Assembly (NCBI GenBank): GCA_036490335.1
Contig: DASXEB010000017.1
Span: forward strand, 434,001-498,000
Direction of reading: 5' to 3'
DNA from: Palsa-1392 sp036490335
GTDB taxonomy: Bacteria > Verrucomicrobiota > Verrucomicrobiia > Chthoniobacterales > UBA10450
DNA: 64,000 nt
This document shows, in pieces, positions 1 to 8,579 of this stretch. The stretch's first letter is position 1. The number at the start of each line of letters is the position of its first letter. The notes below the pieces were generated by a model, which worked only from the letters and a program-made list of their open reading frames with translations, was not told where the DNA came from and made no database searches. Both the position numbers and the translations under genes were made by a program.

Positions 1-85
1 CGTTCGCTTCGCCGGCGCGGACTGACGCAGTGAAAAGCAGCAGCGCAGTGATCGATCCGGCCACTGGCAACGACATTTTGCTCAT
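1..85 (-). CDS. N-terminus of an exported protein (partial)
   Basis: Reading leftwards from 85 gives MSKMSLPVAGSITALLLF followed by TASVRAGEAN before the window ends. This is a typical signal peptide: short basic start, hydrophobic core and a small-residue cleavage site after SVRA. A second in-frame ATG lies at 76. The gene is divergent from the exported protein at 153, with about 70 bp for both promoters. The body of the protein is outside the window, so its function cannot be given. Confidence 0.5.
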   Translation of the reverse strand, partial: MSKMSLPVAGSITALLLFTASVRAGEAN

Positions 86-152
86 CGAGGGCCGAAGCAT
101 ATTTCGCCTTCTTCTAATTGCAATTCGGCCGCTGCGTCCGCATGCTCGGAGA

Positions 153-812
153 ATGAAAACTTCAATCGTTTTGCTCGCTTTTGCGGCGCTCGCGGCGTCG
201 TCGATTGTGGCCTTCGCGGCCGAGGATTCAGGCAAGGCGCAAGAGATGGCGCAGGCTGTCTGGAAAGCGGCTGGCGGCGAAAATTGGGCGAACGTCGAGA
301 CGATCGACTTCACTTTTGCGGTCGAGAAAAACGGCAAGATGCTGATGCAGGCGAAGCATCACTGGGATGTTCCCGCGCAGACCGATCGCGTGCAGTGGAA
401 AGGCAAAGACGTGACCGTGAATCTGGCCAATCCCGCGCAAACGCCGGACGCGAAAGCCGCCTTCGCGCGCTGGACGAACGACACCTACTGGCTGCTCGCG
501 CCGCTGAAATTGCGCGATCACGGAATCCACATCGTGGACGAAGGAACGAAGGAGATGGACGGCGGCCAGCGTGAAGTTTTGCATCTGAGTTTCGACAAAA
601 TCGGACTCACGCCTAACGACAATTATCGAATGTATATCGATCCCGCGACCGACCACGTCGTTTCGTGGGATTACATGCCGGAGCCAGGCAAAACGATGCA
701 CGGCTCGTGGGAAAATTATCAGCAAAGCGGCGGCCTCACGCTCGCGACCGAGCATAAAATGGGCGGGGCGGAAATCCGCATTCTCGACCTGCGCGTGACC
801 GCGAAAAAATAG
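153..812 (+). CDS. Secreted protein of unknown function, LolA-like fold possible
   Basis: A 219-residue protein. The start at 153 is preferred over an upstream in-frame start at 30 because it opens directly on a signal peptide (MKTSIVLLAFAALAASS, cleavage near VAFA-AED) and has GGAGA just upstream. The mature part runs AQAVWKAAGGENWANVETIDF and then alternates short charged and aromatic strands, as in periplasmic beta-rich proteins of the outer-membrane lipoprotein-sorting type. That similarity is an impression, not a domain hit. It probably acts in the periplasm. A copy of the window-wide GCCTAACGA word at 611 encodes Pro-Asn-Asp. The next gene is convergent, 9 bp away. Confidence 0.6.
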   Translation: MKTSIVLLAFAALAASSIVAFAAEDSGKAQEMAQAVWKAAGGENWANVETIDFTFAVEKNGKMLMQAKHHWDVPAQTDRVQWKGKDVTVNLANPAQTPDAKAAFARWTNDTYWLLAPLKLRDHGIHIVDEGTKEMDGGQREVLHLSFDKIGLTPNDNYRMYIDPATDHVVSWDYMPEPGKTMHGSWENYQQSGGLTLATEHKMGGAEIRILDLRVTAKK

Positions 813-821
813 CGCGAAACT

Positions 822-1607
822 TCAGCGCGCCCCGTCAATCCATTCCTGCAAATCCGCCGGCAGCGGGCCGCGCCAGTCGAGTTCGCCGATCTGCAGGCGC
901 GCGGAATGGAGCGCGTGGCGGGGAAGAATCAGCTCGCGCGCGAGGTCGTTCGTCCAGCCGGTCTCGATGAAGCGCAAATAGAGCTTTTCGTTAGGCCCGT
1001 AAATTTTGTCGCCGATAATCGGATGGCCGAGATGCGCGAGATGGACGCGAATCTGGTGCGTGCGTCCAGTTTTGGGAAAGGCGCGAATGATCGCGAACTT
1101 CTCGTTAGGCACTTTATGCCTAACGAATAGTTCCTCCACGCGAAAATCGGTGCGCGCGGGCGCGCCGCGCTCGTGAATTGTTTGCTTCAGCCAAATCGCG
1201 GACTGGCCAAATTCTCCCGCGCGCGCGAGCGGGGCATCGACGGAAGTCGTTTCCCAATCCGGCCAGCCTTTCACGACCGCGAGATATTCTTTTTTCACCC
1301 GGCGCTGTTCCATCGCGCGACCAAAATTTCGCGCAGTCGCGGAGTTTTTCGCGATCAGGACGAGGCCGCTCGTTTCGCGATCGAGCCGGTTGACGATCGA
1401 AACCTGGCCGCCGTTGACGAGCTCGAAGGCGAGCAACTGGCGCAGCGCGGCCCAGAGCGTTGGCGCATCGTTAGGCTTGCTCGGATGGATGAGCAAAAAC
1501 GGTGGTTTGTCGACCACGAGATAATCATCCGTTTCATCGACGATGCGGAAATCGAGCGGAAACCTTGCGCCTTTTCCCCCGACAGGTAGATGAGCGGACG
1601 CCGGCAT
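822..1607 (-). CDS. RluA-family pseudouridine synthase
   Basis: A 261-residue RNA pseudouridine synthase that isomerises uridine in rRNA or tRNA. The catalytic motif NRLDRETSG has the invariant Asp near residue 76, and the family motif TGRTHQIRVHLAHLGHPI is followed by GDKIYG. There is no N-terminal S4 domain, so it is a short RluA/RluC-type enzyme; the exact target base cannot be told. Its ATG shares the CATG at 1605-1608 with the start codon of the divergent ABC gene. Four copies of the window-wide word lie in it. Two of these (1103 and 1118) face each other across 7 bp and encode the loop FVRHKVPNE between VEEL and FAIIRA. Confidence 0.88.
   Translation of the reverse strand: MPASAHLPVGGKGARFPLDFRIVDETDDYLVVDKPPFLLIHPSKPNDAPTLWAALRQLLAFELVNGGQVSIVNRLDRETSGLVLIAKNSATARNFGRAMEQRRVKKEYLAVVKGWPDWETTSVDAPLARAGEFGQSAIWLKQTIHERGAPARTDFRVEELFVRHKVPNEKFAIIRAFPKTGRTHQIRVHLAHLGHPIIGDKIYGPNEKLYLRFIETGWTNDLARELILPRHALHSARLQIGELDWRGPLPADLQEWIDGAR
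1102..1126. repeat. Inverted pair of the 9-bp word
   Basis: TCGTTAGGC and GCCTAACGA face each other with a 7-bp spacer (ACTTTAT), giving a perfect 9-bp-arm hairpin inside the pseudouridine synthase gene. Inverted pairs of uptake sequences are common in Neisseria, though there mostly at terminators. Confidence 0.85.
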
Positions 1608-2289
1608 GATTTCGCTCGAGAACGTTACGCGCTATTACGAAGCCGGCGAGCGGTCGGTGCGCGCGCTCGACGGCATCTCGCTCGAGATCGCGCGGCACGA
1701 GTTTGTCGCGGTCGTCGGGCCGAGCGGTTGCGGCAAGAGCACGCTGATGCATTTGATGGCCGGGCTCGACCGGCCGACGAGCGGCGAGATCACGGTCGAC
1801 GGTTTGCGCCTGACGATCGCCGACGACGCGGCGCTGACCGATTTTCGCCGGCGCCGGCTCGGGCTCGTTTTTCAATTTTTCAATCTGCTCCCGACCATGA
1901 ACGTGCGCGAAAACATCAGCCTGCCGCTGCTCCTGCAAGGCGCGCCGATCGCGGAATCTGAAAGGCGCGCCGAAGAACTGCTGCGGCTCGTCGGCCTGAC
2001 GAATCGCGCCGAACATTTCGTGCATCAATTGAGCGGCGGCGAGCAGCAGCGGACGGCGTTCGCGCGCGCGCTCGTGCATCGGCCGTCGCTGCTCATCGCG
2101 GACGAGCCGACGGGGAATCTCGACACCGTTTCGGCGGCGCGGCTGCTCGATCTTTTGCAACAAATCGCGCGCGAACAATTGACCACGCTCATCCTCGTCA
2201 CGCACAGCCACGAAGTGGCGGCGGCGGCTTCGCGCCGAATCGAAATGCGCGACGGCAAAGTGGTGAACGACGTCAGAGTCGAGCGTTGA
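1606..2289 (+). CDS. ABC transporter ATP-binding protein, LolD/MacB type
   Basis: A 227-residue ATPase subunit. Walker A GPSGCGKST is at residues 38-46, the signature LSGGEQQR near 142, Walker B LLIADEPTGNLD, and the H-loop THS. The order and the EPTGNLD form match the LolD/MacB/FtsE group, which drives lipoprotein release, efflux or cell-division permeases. No permease gene is adjacent, so the partner must be encoded elsewhere. The next gene starts 5 bp downstream and is probably co-transcribed. The start codon overlaps that of the divergent pseudouridine synthase. Family assignment is firm; the transported substrate is unknown. Confidence 0.85.
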   Translation: MISLENVTRYYEAGERSVRALDGISLEIARHEFVAVVGPSGCGKSTLMHLMAGLDRPTSGEITVDGLRLTIADDAALTDFRRRRLGLVFQFFNLLPTMNVRENISLPLLLQGAPIAESERRAEELLRLVGLTNRAEHFVHQLSGGEQQRTAFARALVHRPSLLIADEPTGNLDTVSAARLLDLLQQIAREQLTTLILVTHSHEVAAAASRRIEMRDGKVVNDVRVER

Positions 2290-2293
2290 ATCG

Positions 2294-2746
2294 ATGCCGA
2301 TTTACCGACTCGCGCGCACGCAAACGGTGTCGTTAGGCATCGAGGAATGCTGGCGTTTTTTCGCCGACCCGCGCAACTTGAAAAAGATCACGCCGCCTTC
2401 GTTCCATTTCACGATCAAGAGCGATTTGCCCGCGGAAATTTATCCAGGTTTGATGATCGAATACACGGTTTCGCCATTGTTAGGCATTCCGCTTACGTGG
2501 CTGACCGAGATTGTGCAGGTCGACGCGCCGCGCCGTTTCGTCGATGAACAAAGAGCCGGGCCGTATCGCATCTGGCATCACGAGCACGAGTTTCGCGGGA
2601 CCGCGGATGGCGGGACGGAAGTGCGCGATCTCGTGACCTACGCGCCGCCGTTCGGGCCGCTCGGCGCGATCCTGAACCGGCTCGTGATCGCGCCGCAGCT
2701 CGCGCGGATTTTCGATTATCGGCGCGCGCATTTCCCGCAAGGCTAG
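2294..2746 (+). CDS. SRPBCC (START/Bet v1-like) family protein
   Basis: A 150-residue cytosolic protein with the beginning typical of SRPBCC polyketide-cyclase-like proteins: an early strand with QTVSLGIEECWRFFADPRNL, then KITPPSFHF and a C-terminal helix ending in YRRAHF. Such proteins form a helix-grip cavity for hydrophobic ligands; no specific ligand can be named. The Ser-Leu-Gly near residue 14 is encoded by a TCGTTAGGC copy at 2330-2338, and a one-mismatch copy (TGTTAGGC) lies at 2478. It sits 5 bp after the ABC ATPase. Confidence 0.75.
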   Translation: MPIYRLARTQTVSLGIEECWRFFADPRNLKKITPPSFHFTIKSDLPAEIYPGLMIEYTVSPLLGIPLTWLTEIVQVDAPRRFVDEQRAGPYRIWHHEHEFRGTADGGTEVRDLVTYAPPFGPLGAILNRLVIAPQLARIFDYRRAHFPQG

Positions 2747-2820
2747 GCTCACGGCCGGCTTGACCCCGTTCGCAAAACCGCTTTACCTAGCGTCTCAACG
2801 CCGCCGCGAGAGGAACGACT

Positions 2821-3275
<455 letters not shown>

Positions 3276-3282
<7 letters not shown>

Positions 3283-3331
3283 GCGAACCGGCGCGACGAT
3301 TTCGTCGCGCGCTCGTTAGGCATTCGTTAGG
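3276..3331 (+). repeat. Three same-strand copies between accB and accC
   Basis: TCGTTAGGC occurs at 3276, 3312 and 3323 in a 56-bp stretch. The first supplies the accB stop codon; the last ends 3 bp before the accC ATG, placing AGG in the ribosome-binding position. Confidence 0.8.
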
Positions 3332-3334
3332 CAA

Positions 3335-4720
3335 ATGTTCGAGAAAATCCTGATCGCAAACCGCGGCGAGATCGCGCTCCGCGTCATCCGCGCCTGCAAG
3401 GAGCTCGGCATTCGCACCCTCGCGGTTTATTCGGAAGCCGACGTCGATTCGCTCCACGTCCAGTTGGCCGACGAATCGATCTGCATCGGTTCCGCGCCGA
3501 GCAGCGACAGTTATCTGCGCATCGATCGAATCATGAGCGCAGCCGAAGTCGGCGACGTCGATGCGATTCATCCCGGCTACGGATTCCTGGCCGAGAACGC
3601 GCATTTCGCCGAAGTCTGCGAGAGCTGCAAAATCAAGTTCATCGGTCCGACCGCGGAAGCGATGCGTTTGATGGGCGACAAAAATTCCGCGCGAAGTTGC
3701 GCGCGCAAAATCGGCGTCCCGGTCACGCCCGGCAGCGACGGCGTCGTCGAAACGGAAGATGACGCCAAGCGCGTGGCAAAAAAAATCGGATACCCGCTCA
3801 TGATCAAAGCGGTCGCGGGCGGCGGCGGTCGCGGGATGCGCGCGGCCCACAACGAAGCCAGCCTCGTGCAGGGATTTCACGCCGCGCGACTCGAGGCGGA
3901 AAAGGCTTTCGGCAACGCCGACGTTTATATCGAGAAGCTGATCGTGAATCCGCATCACATCGAATTCCAGATCATGGCCGACACGCACGGCAACACCGTT
4001 CATCTCGGCGAACGCGATTGCTCGATCCAGCGGCGCAATCAGAAAGTGATCGAGGAATGTCCGTCGCCTTTGCTCAGCGCGACGCTACGCCGGCGGATGG
4101 GCGCGGCCGCGGTCAAGCTCGCCGAGTCGGTCGGTTACGTGAACGCCGGCACGATGGAATTTCTGGTCGACGCGAAAGGTCATTATTATTTCATCGAGAT
4201 GAATACGCGCATCCAGGTCGAGCACACGATCACGGAGGAAGTTTACGGCTGCGATCTGGTGAAGGAACAAATTCACATCGCGGCTGGCGAAAAACTTTCG
4301 CCGCATGTCGCGCGCCCGCTCGCGCGCTCGCACGCCATCCAGTGCCGCATCAACGCCGAGGATCCAGCGCGAAATTTTCAGCCTTCCGCCGGCCGGATCA
4401 ACTTTTACTACGCGCCCGGCGGCCGCGGCGTGCGCATCGACTCGCATGCCTACACCGGCTACACCGTCCCGCCGTTTTACGATTCGATGATCGCGAAATT
4501 GATCGCGGTCGGCGCGACCCGCGACTCGGCCATTGCGCGGATGCGGCGCGCGCTCGGCGAATATCTCATCAGCGGAATCAAGACCACGATCCCGTTTCAC
4601 AACGCGATCATGCGTAACGCCGAGTTTCGCGAAGGCAAATACGACACCGGCTTTGTCGATCGGCTGATGAACTCGGAGACCTTCGAGCTACGGACGTCGA
4701 ACGGCCGGCTGCACGATTAA
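3335..4720 (+). CDS. accC: Acetyl-CoA carboxylase biotin carboxylase subunit
   Basis: A 461-residue ATP-grasp enzyme that carboxylates biotin on BCCP using bicarbonate and ATP. It starts MFEKILIANRGEIALRVIRA, the classical AccC opening. It then has HPGYGFLAENAHFAE, the glycine-rich KAVAGGGGRGMR lid, ERDCSIQRRNQKV, and the catalytic EMNTRIQVEHTITEE. Length is normal. Two CGTTAGGC copies fill the 52-bp gap from accB, and the second ends 3 bp before the ATG so that its AGG lies where a ribosome-binding site would be. Confidence 0.96.
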   Translation: MFEKILIANRGEIALRVIRACKELGIRTLAVYSEADVDSLHVQLADESICIGSAPSSDSYLRIDRIMSAAEVGDVDAIHPGYGFLAENAHFAEVCESCKIKFIGPTAEAMRLMGDKNSARSCARKIGVPVTPGSDGVVETEDDAKRVAKKIGYPLMIKAVAGGGGRGMRAAHNEASLVQGFHAARLEAEKAFGNADVYIEKLIVNPHHIEFQIMADTHGNTVHLGERDCSIQRRNQKVIEECPSPLLSATLRRRMGAAAVKLAESVGYVNAGTMEFLVDAKGHYYFIEMNTRIQVEHTITEEVYGCDLVKEQIHIAAGEKLSPHVARPLARSHAIQCRINAEDPARNFQPSAGRINFYYAPGGRGVRIDSHAYTGYTVPPFYDSMIAKLIAVGATRDSAIARMRRALGEYLISGIKTTIPFHNAIMRNAEFREGKYDTGFVDRLMNSETFELRTSNGRLHD

Positions 4721-4727
4721 AGGCGAA

Positions 4728-5381
4728 GTGGATTCGTTAGGCAGCGCGCGGCTTTACGCCATTCTCGATCTCGGCTATGTCGCGCTCGACGATGCCGAAA
4801 GGGTCGCGCAAGATTTGCTTCGCGGCGGCGCCGATCTGATTCAACTCCGGGCGAAAAACCTGGGTACTGACAAGATTCGACGACTGGCCGAACAACTCCA
4901 TCGCCTAACGAGTGAAGCCGGTGTGCCTTTGATCATCAACGACCACGCCGAAATTGCGCGTGATCTGCCGGTCGAAGGTCTGCACTTCGGCCAGGACGAC
5001 ATTTCGATTGCAAAGGCGCGCGAAATCGTCGGCCAAAAAAATATTCTGATCGGAAAATCGACCCACAGCCTCGCGCAGGCGACCGCGGCGGTCGCGGAAG
5101 GGGCCGATTACATCGGTTTCGGCCCGCTTTTCGCGACGCCGACCAAACCGGATTATCAACCGATCGGCCTCGACGAAATCGGCCGCGTTTACGAACTCGT
5201 TAGGCTGCCGATTTTTTGCATCGGCGGAATCAAACTGGAAAACCTGCCGCAGGTAATCGCCGCTGGCGCGCAACGCGTCGTCATCGTATCGGGTTTGCTG
5301 AACAGCGCCGACATCGCCGCCGCCGCCCGCGCCGCGAAAGCGCTGCTCAATCCGCAAAACGCCATTCCCATTTCGCACTAA
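4728..5381 (+). CDS. thiE: Thiamine-phosphate synthase
   Basis: A 217-residue TIM-barrel enzyme that joins the pyrimidine and thiazole phosphates to make thiamine monophosphate. Family motifs are LIQLRAKNLG, LIINDHAEIA, GLHFGQDD, IGKSTHSLAQA, YIGFGPLFATPTK and FCIGGIKLENL. The start is GTG at 4728. The next codons, Asp-Ser-Leu-Gly, come from a TCGTTAGGC copy directly after the start. It lies 7 bp after accC, and its stop overlaps the next start (TAATG). No other thiamine genes are nearby. Confidence 0.9.
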   Translation: MDSLGSARLYAILDLGYVALDDAERVAQDLLRGGADLIQLRAKNLGTDKIRRLAEQLHRLTSEAGVPLIINDHAEIARDLPVEGLHFGQDDISIAKAREIVGQKNILIGKSTHSLAQATAAVAEGADYIGFGPLFATPTKPDYQPIGLDEIGRVYELVRLPIFCIGGIKLENLPQVIAAGAQRVVIVSGLLNSADIAAAARAAKALLNPQNAIPISH

Positions 5382-6298
5382 TGTCCGTTCTCGTTGTTGG
5401 TTCCATCGCGCTCGACTCGGTCAAAACGCCGGTCGAAGAACACAGCGATCAACTCGGCGGCTCCGCTTCTTACGCATCGTTAGGCGCGAGCTTTTTCGCG
5501 CCGGTTCAACTCGTCGGCGTGGTCGGCGACGATTTTCCGGAATCGGAATTTGAGTTCTGGAAAAGTCACCACATCGACGCGAGCGGCGTGCAGCGCGCCA
5601 AAGGAAAAACCTTCCGCTGGTCGGGCGAATACGCCTGGGATTTGAACACGCGCGAGACAAAATCGGTCGCGCTCAATGTTTTTGAAAACTTCGAGCCGGC
5701 GCTCCCGGAAAATTTTCGCGAAACCGAATTCGTCCTCCTCGCCAACATCGCGCCGTCGCTCCAATCGCACGTGCTCGACCAGATGAATCGGCCGCGTTTT
5801 GTCGTTGCCGACACGATGGATCTCTGGATCGAGACGACGCGCAAAGATCTCGACGCGCTCCTGCCGCGCGTCGACCTGCTCATTCTCAACGACAGCGAAG
5901 CGCGGCAGATGACGAACGAGACCAGCCTCATCCGTGCTGGTCGCGCGATTCGCCGCGCCGGCCCGAAATTTGTCGCCGTGAAAAAAGGCGAGCACGGCGC
6001 GCTCCTTTTCGGTCCAGACGAATTTTTCAGCTGCGGCGCGTATCCGCTCGAAGACATTCACGATCCGACCGGCGCGGGCGACACCTTCGCCGGCGGTGTC
6101 GCGGGTTATCTCGCCGGTCGGAGCGATGGCCAGGTTGACTTCGCGCAACTGCGCAAGGCGCTGATTTACGGCAGCGTGCTCGCGAGTTTCAACGTCGAGG
6201 CTTTCAGCATGGATCGAATGCGCCGCCTCATGCCTAACGAAATCGACGAGCGCTACGAAATGTTCAAACTGATGAGCCAGTTCGAAGTTTTGGCCTAA
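5381..6298 (+). CDS. PfkB-family sugar or nucleoside kinase
   Basis: A 305-residue ribokinase-fold kinase. The start at 5381 overlaps the thiE stop by one base and gives MSVLVVGSIALDSVKTP, the usual first strand. GGSASYASLGASFFA is the substrate-side glycine region, and DPTGAGDTFAGGVAGYLAG contains the anion hole and catalytic Asp of PfkB kinases. The substrate cannot be told from sequence; small-molecule sugars or adenosine are possible. The TAA stop is part of a GCCTAACGA copy at 6293. Confidence 0.87.
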   Translation: MSVLVVGSIALDSVKTPVEEHSDQLGGSASYASLGASFFAPVQLVGVVGDDFPESEFEFWKSHHIDASGVQRAKGKTFRWSGEYAWDLNTRETKSVALNVFENFEPALPENFRETEFVLLANIAPSLQSHVLDQMNRPRFVVADTMDLWIETTRKDLDALLPRVDLLILNDSEARQMTNETSLIRAGRAIRRAGPKFVAVKKGEHGALLFGPDEFFSCGAYPLEDIHDPTGAGDTFAGGVAGYLAGRSDGQVDFAQLRKALIYGSVLASFNVEAFSMDRMRRLMPNEIDERYEMFKLMSQFEVLA

Positions 6299-6328
6299 CG
6301 AAAAGCAGCCGGTCGTCGTCGGATTGCC

Positions 6329-6441
6329 TGTCATCCCGAGCAAAGCGAAGGATCGCGCAGGCGTTTTTCTGCGTCGTTAGGCAAACTCGTCTTCGGGATT
6401 CTTTGAGAGGTCCCTCGCCGTCTGCGCCGTTCGGGATGACA
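6329..6441. repeat. Inverted-repeat-bounded intergenic element
   Basis: A 113-bp segment between the PfkB gene and pdxJ is bounded by perfect 11-bp inverted repeats: TGTCATCCCGA at 6329-6339 and TCGGGATGACA at 6431-6441. Inside are GCAAAGCGAAGGATC and GGTCCCTCG, which resemble dispersed 'CATCCCGAGCGAAGCGAGGGATC' intergenic elements that I recall from many soil bacteria. A CGTTAGGC copy lies within it at 6375. It could be a REP/MITE-like non-autonomous element or a large hairpin. No ORF is credible here. Confidence 0.6.
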
Positions 6442-6521
6442 ACGCAAGGCGCTCCCAAAAAATCGGTCGCCCGTCGCTGCGCGCATTTGCCTTTCGCCTC
6501 TCGCGCGATCATTGAATTCCG

Positions 6522-7274
6522 ATGGGAAGTTTGCAGCTCGGCGTCAACATCGATCACGTCGCGACCCTGCGGCAGGCGCGTTACGCGACCATGCCCGCCT
6601 CGAAAAATGCCGAGCCCGACCCAATTGCGGCCGCGAGCATTTGCGAACGCGCTGGCGCGAGAGGCATCACCGCGCATCTGCGCGCCGACCGGCGGCACAT
6701 GCAGGATCGCGACCTCGAGCGGTTGCGCGCGAACATCATGACGAAGCTCAATCTCGAGATGGGGAACACGCCGGAGATTGTCGATTTCGCGATTCGTTTG
6801 CAGCCCGACGAAGTTTGTCTCGTGCCGGAAAAACGCGAAGAGATCACGACCGAAGGCGGACTGGATCTCGTTAGGCACGCGGGCGAGCTCGCTCCGACGA
6901 TCAAACGTCTGCAGGCGGCCGGAATTCGCGTTAGCCTTTTCATCGATCCCGCGCCTGCGCAGATCGATGCCGCGGTCAAACTTCATGCCGACATGGTCGA
7001 GCTGCACACCGGCGCGCTCGCCAATGCCTTCACCGAAAAAATCGAGCAGCACGAACTCGAGCGCCTGCGCGAATGCGCGCAACGCGCGGCCAATTTCGGC
7101 CTCCAGGTCAACGCCGGCCACGGCATCAACTACCGCAACATTGCGCTCATTCACCAAATCCCAAATCTCGCCGAGCTGAACATCGGCCACTCGATCGTCG
7201 CGCGCGCGATTTTCGCCGGCCTCGAGAATGCCGTGCGCGAAATGCTCGCGCTCATGCAGGATTATCCCGGGTGA
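6522..7274 (+). CDS. pdxJ: Pyridoxine 5'-phosphate synthase
   Basis: A 250-residue TIM-barrel enzyme that condenses 1-deoxyxylulose 5-phosphate with aminoacetone phosphate in the last step of DXP-dependent vitamin B6 synthesis. Family signatures are LGVNIDHVATLRQAR, GITAHLRADRRHMQD, CLVPEKREEITTEGGLD, IRVSLFIDPAP, VELHTGALA, VNAGHGINYRN and LNIGHSIVARAIF. Length is normal. It overlaps acpS by 4 bp, a pairing also known from other bacteria. A motif copy at 6868-6876 encodes Val-Arg without any insertion relative to the family pattern. Confidence 0.95.
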   Translation: MGSLQLGVNIDHVATLRQARYATMPASKNAEPDPIAAASICERAGARGITAHLRADRRHMQDRDLERLRANIMTKLNLEMGNTPEIVDFAIRLQPDEVCLVPEKREEITTEGGLDLVRHAGELAPTIKRLQAAGIRVSLFIDPAPAQIDAAVKLHADMVELHTGALANAFTEKIEQHELERLRECAQRAANFGLQVNAGHGINYRNIALIHQIPNLAELNIGHSIVARAIFAGLENAVREMLALMQDYPG

Positions 7275-7657
7275 GCATTCTCGGCATCGGCATCGACGTG
7301 GTCGATTGCGACCGGATCGAGAATTCGATCGAGCGTTTCGGCGACCGTTTTTTGCAGCGCGTTTTTACCGCGGGCGAAATTGTCTATTCGAAGTCGATGA
7401 AATTTCCCGCGCGGCATTTTGCGGCGCGTTTCGCGGCCAAGGAAGCGCTCTCAAAAGCGTTTGGCACCGGCATCGGTCGCTCAATGGGTTGGCGCGATCT
7501 CGACGTGCAAAAAAAAGAAAGCGGCGAGCCGTTTGTCGTCCTCGGCGGCGGCGCGGAAAAAATGGCGAACGAACGCGGCGTCGGCAAAATCTGGATCAGC
7601 CTCAGCCACACCGATCACGTCGGGATGGCGACGATCGTGCTCGAAGCAAAGGAATAA
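7271..7657 (+). CDS. acpS: Holo-[acyl-carrier-protein] synthase
   Basis: A 128-residue phosphopantetheinyl transferase that activates acyl carrier protein using CoA. The start is GTG at 7271 inside the pdxJ stop overlap (GTGA). The sequence opens SILGIGIDVVDCDRIENSI with the metal-binding Asp. It then has FTAGEIVYS, the second conserved motif FAAKEALSKAFGTGI, and the C-terminal WISLSHTDHVGMATIVLE. Length matches the family. Translation is probably coupled to pdxJ. Confidence 0.93.
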   Translation: MSILGIGIDVVDCDRIENSIERFGDRFLQRVFTAGEIVYSKSMKFPARHFAARFAAKEALSKAFGTGIGRSMGWRDLDVQKKESGEPFVVLGGGAEKMANERGVGKIWISLSHTDHVGMATIVLEAKE

Positions 7658-7751
7658 TTTTCTGCGGCGCGAAGTTTTCCCTTAACGAACGAGCGTTGCC
7701 TAACGAGTATAACTCCTTGCCTCGCCGGACGGAAAATCGTAAAACAGTTGC

Positions 7752-8573
7752 ATGTTCCAGAAGGATGCGATCGTCCGCCTGCTGCGCGACAACGATCCGG
7801 CGACCGTTTCGCTGCTCAAGGAGCAGTTGATCGAAAGCGGGAGCGAAGGGGTCGCCGCGCTGCGCGATTTGCTCAGCCTCGACGACGCGGCCGTGACCGC
7901 GCACGTGCGCGAAGTGATCGAGAAGATCGAGAGTGGTGGCGCGCAGGATGACATGTTGCTTTGCGCACATCTTTTTCCCGAGCACGGCGATCTCGAAGCG
8001 GCCTGGTGGTTGCTCACGCGCTGTTTCGAACCGGACGCGCCGGTCGCGAAATTGCGGCGCAAACTCGACGCCTGGGGCCGCCGCCTGCGTATGCTTGTCG
8101 CGCGCGCGGAATCAAATCGCGAACGTCTGCAAGTGATGACGACGTTCATGGCCGAAGATCTCGGCTTTCGCGGCAACGCGGAGGAATATTACGACCCGAA
8201 AAACTCGCTCCTGCACGACGTGATCGAGACGCGGCTCGGGATTCCGCTGTCGCTCGCCGTCATCTACATGATCGTCGGCCGCCGCGCGAACATGCAGATC
8301 GACGGGATCAATCTGCCCGGACATTTCATCGCGCGTTACGAGCGGATTTTCTTCGATCCGTTTCACGGCGGCCGAATTCTTTCGCGGCCGGATTGCGAGG
8401 CGATCCTCGTGCGGCAGAGGTTGAAGACGAAATCGATTTACTTCGCGCCTGCGCCGCCGCGGGTGATTCTTTTCCGCATGCTCGCGAACCTGCTTTTCAT
8501 TTTCGAGCGCGCGGGCGACAAGCAAAAGCACAGCCTGATCACGAACTGGCTGACCGCGCTCGATCGTCCGTAG
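7752..8573 (+). CDS. SirB1/transglutaminase-like protein
   Basis: A 273-residue protein of the SirB1 (transglutaminase-like core 2) family. The N-terminal half is helical (residues 1-90). The core has FRGNAEEYYDPKNSLLHDVIETRLGIP and then LSLAVIYMIVGRR, followed by INLPGHFIARY and the carboxyl part DPFHGGRILSRPDC. Families of this type are widespread, cytosolic and mostly of unknown activity. The gap before it (7658-7751) holds a GCCTAACGA copy at 7698. It is convergent with the FGGY kinase, 6 bp apart. Confidence 0.78.
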   Translation: MFQKDAIVRLLRDNDPATVSLLKEQLIESGSEGVAALRDLLSLDDAAVTAHVREVIEKIESGGAQDDMLLCAHLFPEHGDLEAAWWLLTRCFEPDAPVAKLRRKLDAWGRRLRMLVARAESNRERLQVMTTFMAEDLGFRGNAEEYYDPKNSLLHDVIETRLGIPLSLAVIYMIVGRRANMQIDGINLPGHFIARYERIFFDPFHGGRILSRPDCEAILVRQRLKTKSIYFAPAPPRVILFRMLANLLFIFERAGDKQKHSLITNWLTALDRP

Positions 8574-8579
8574 AGTTCG

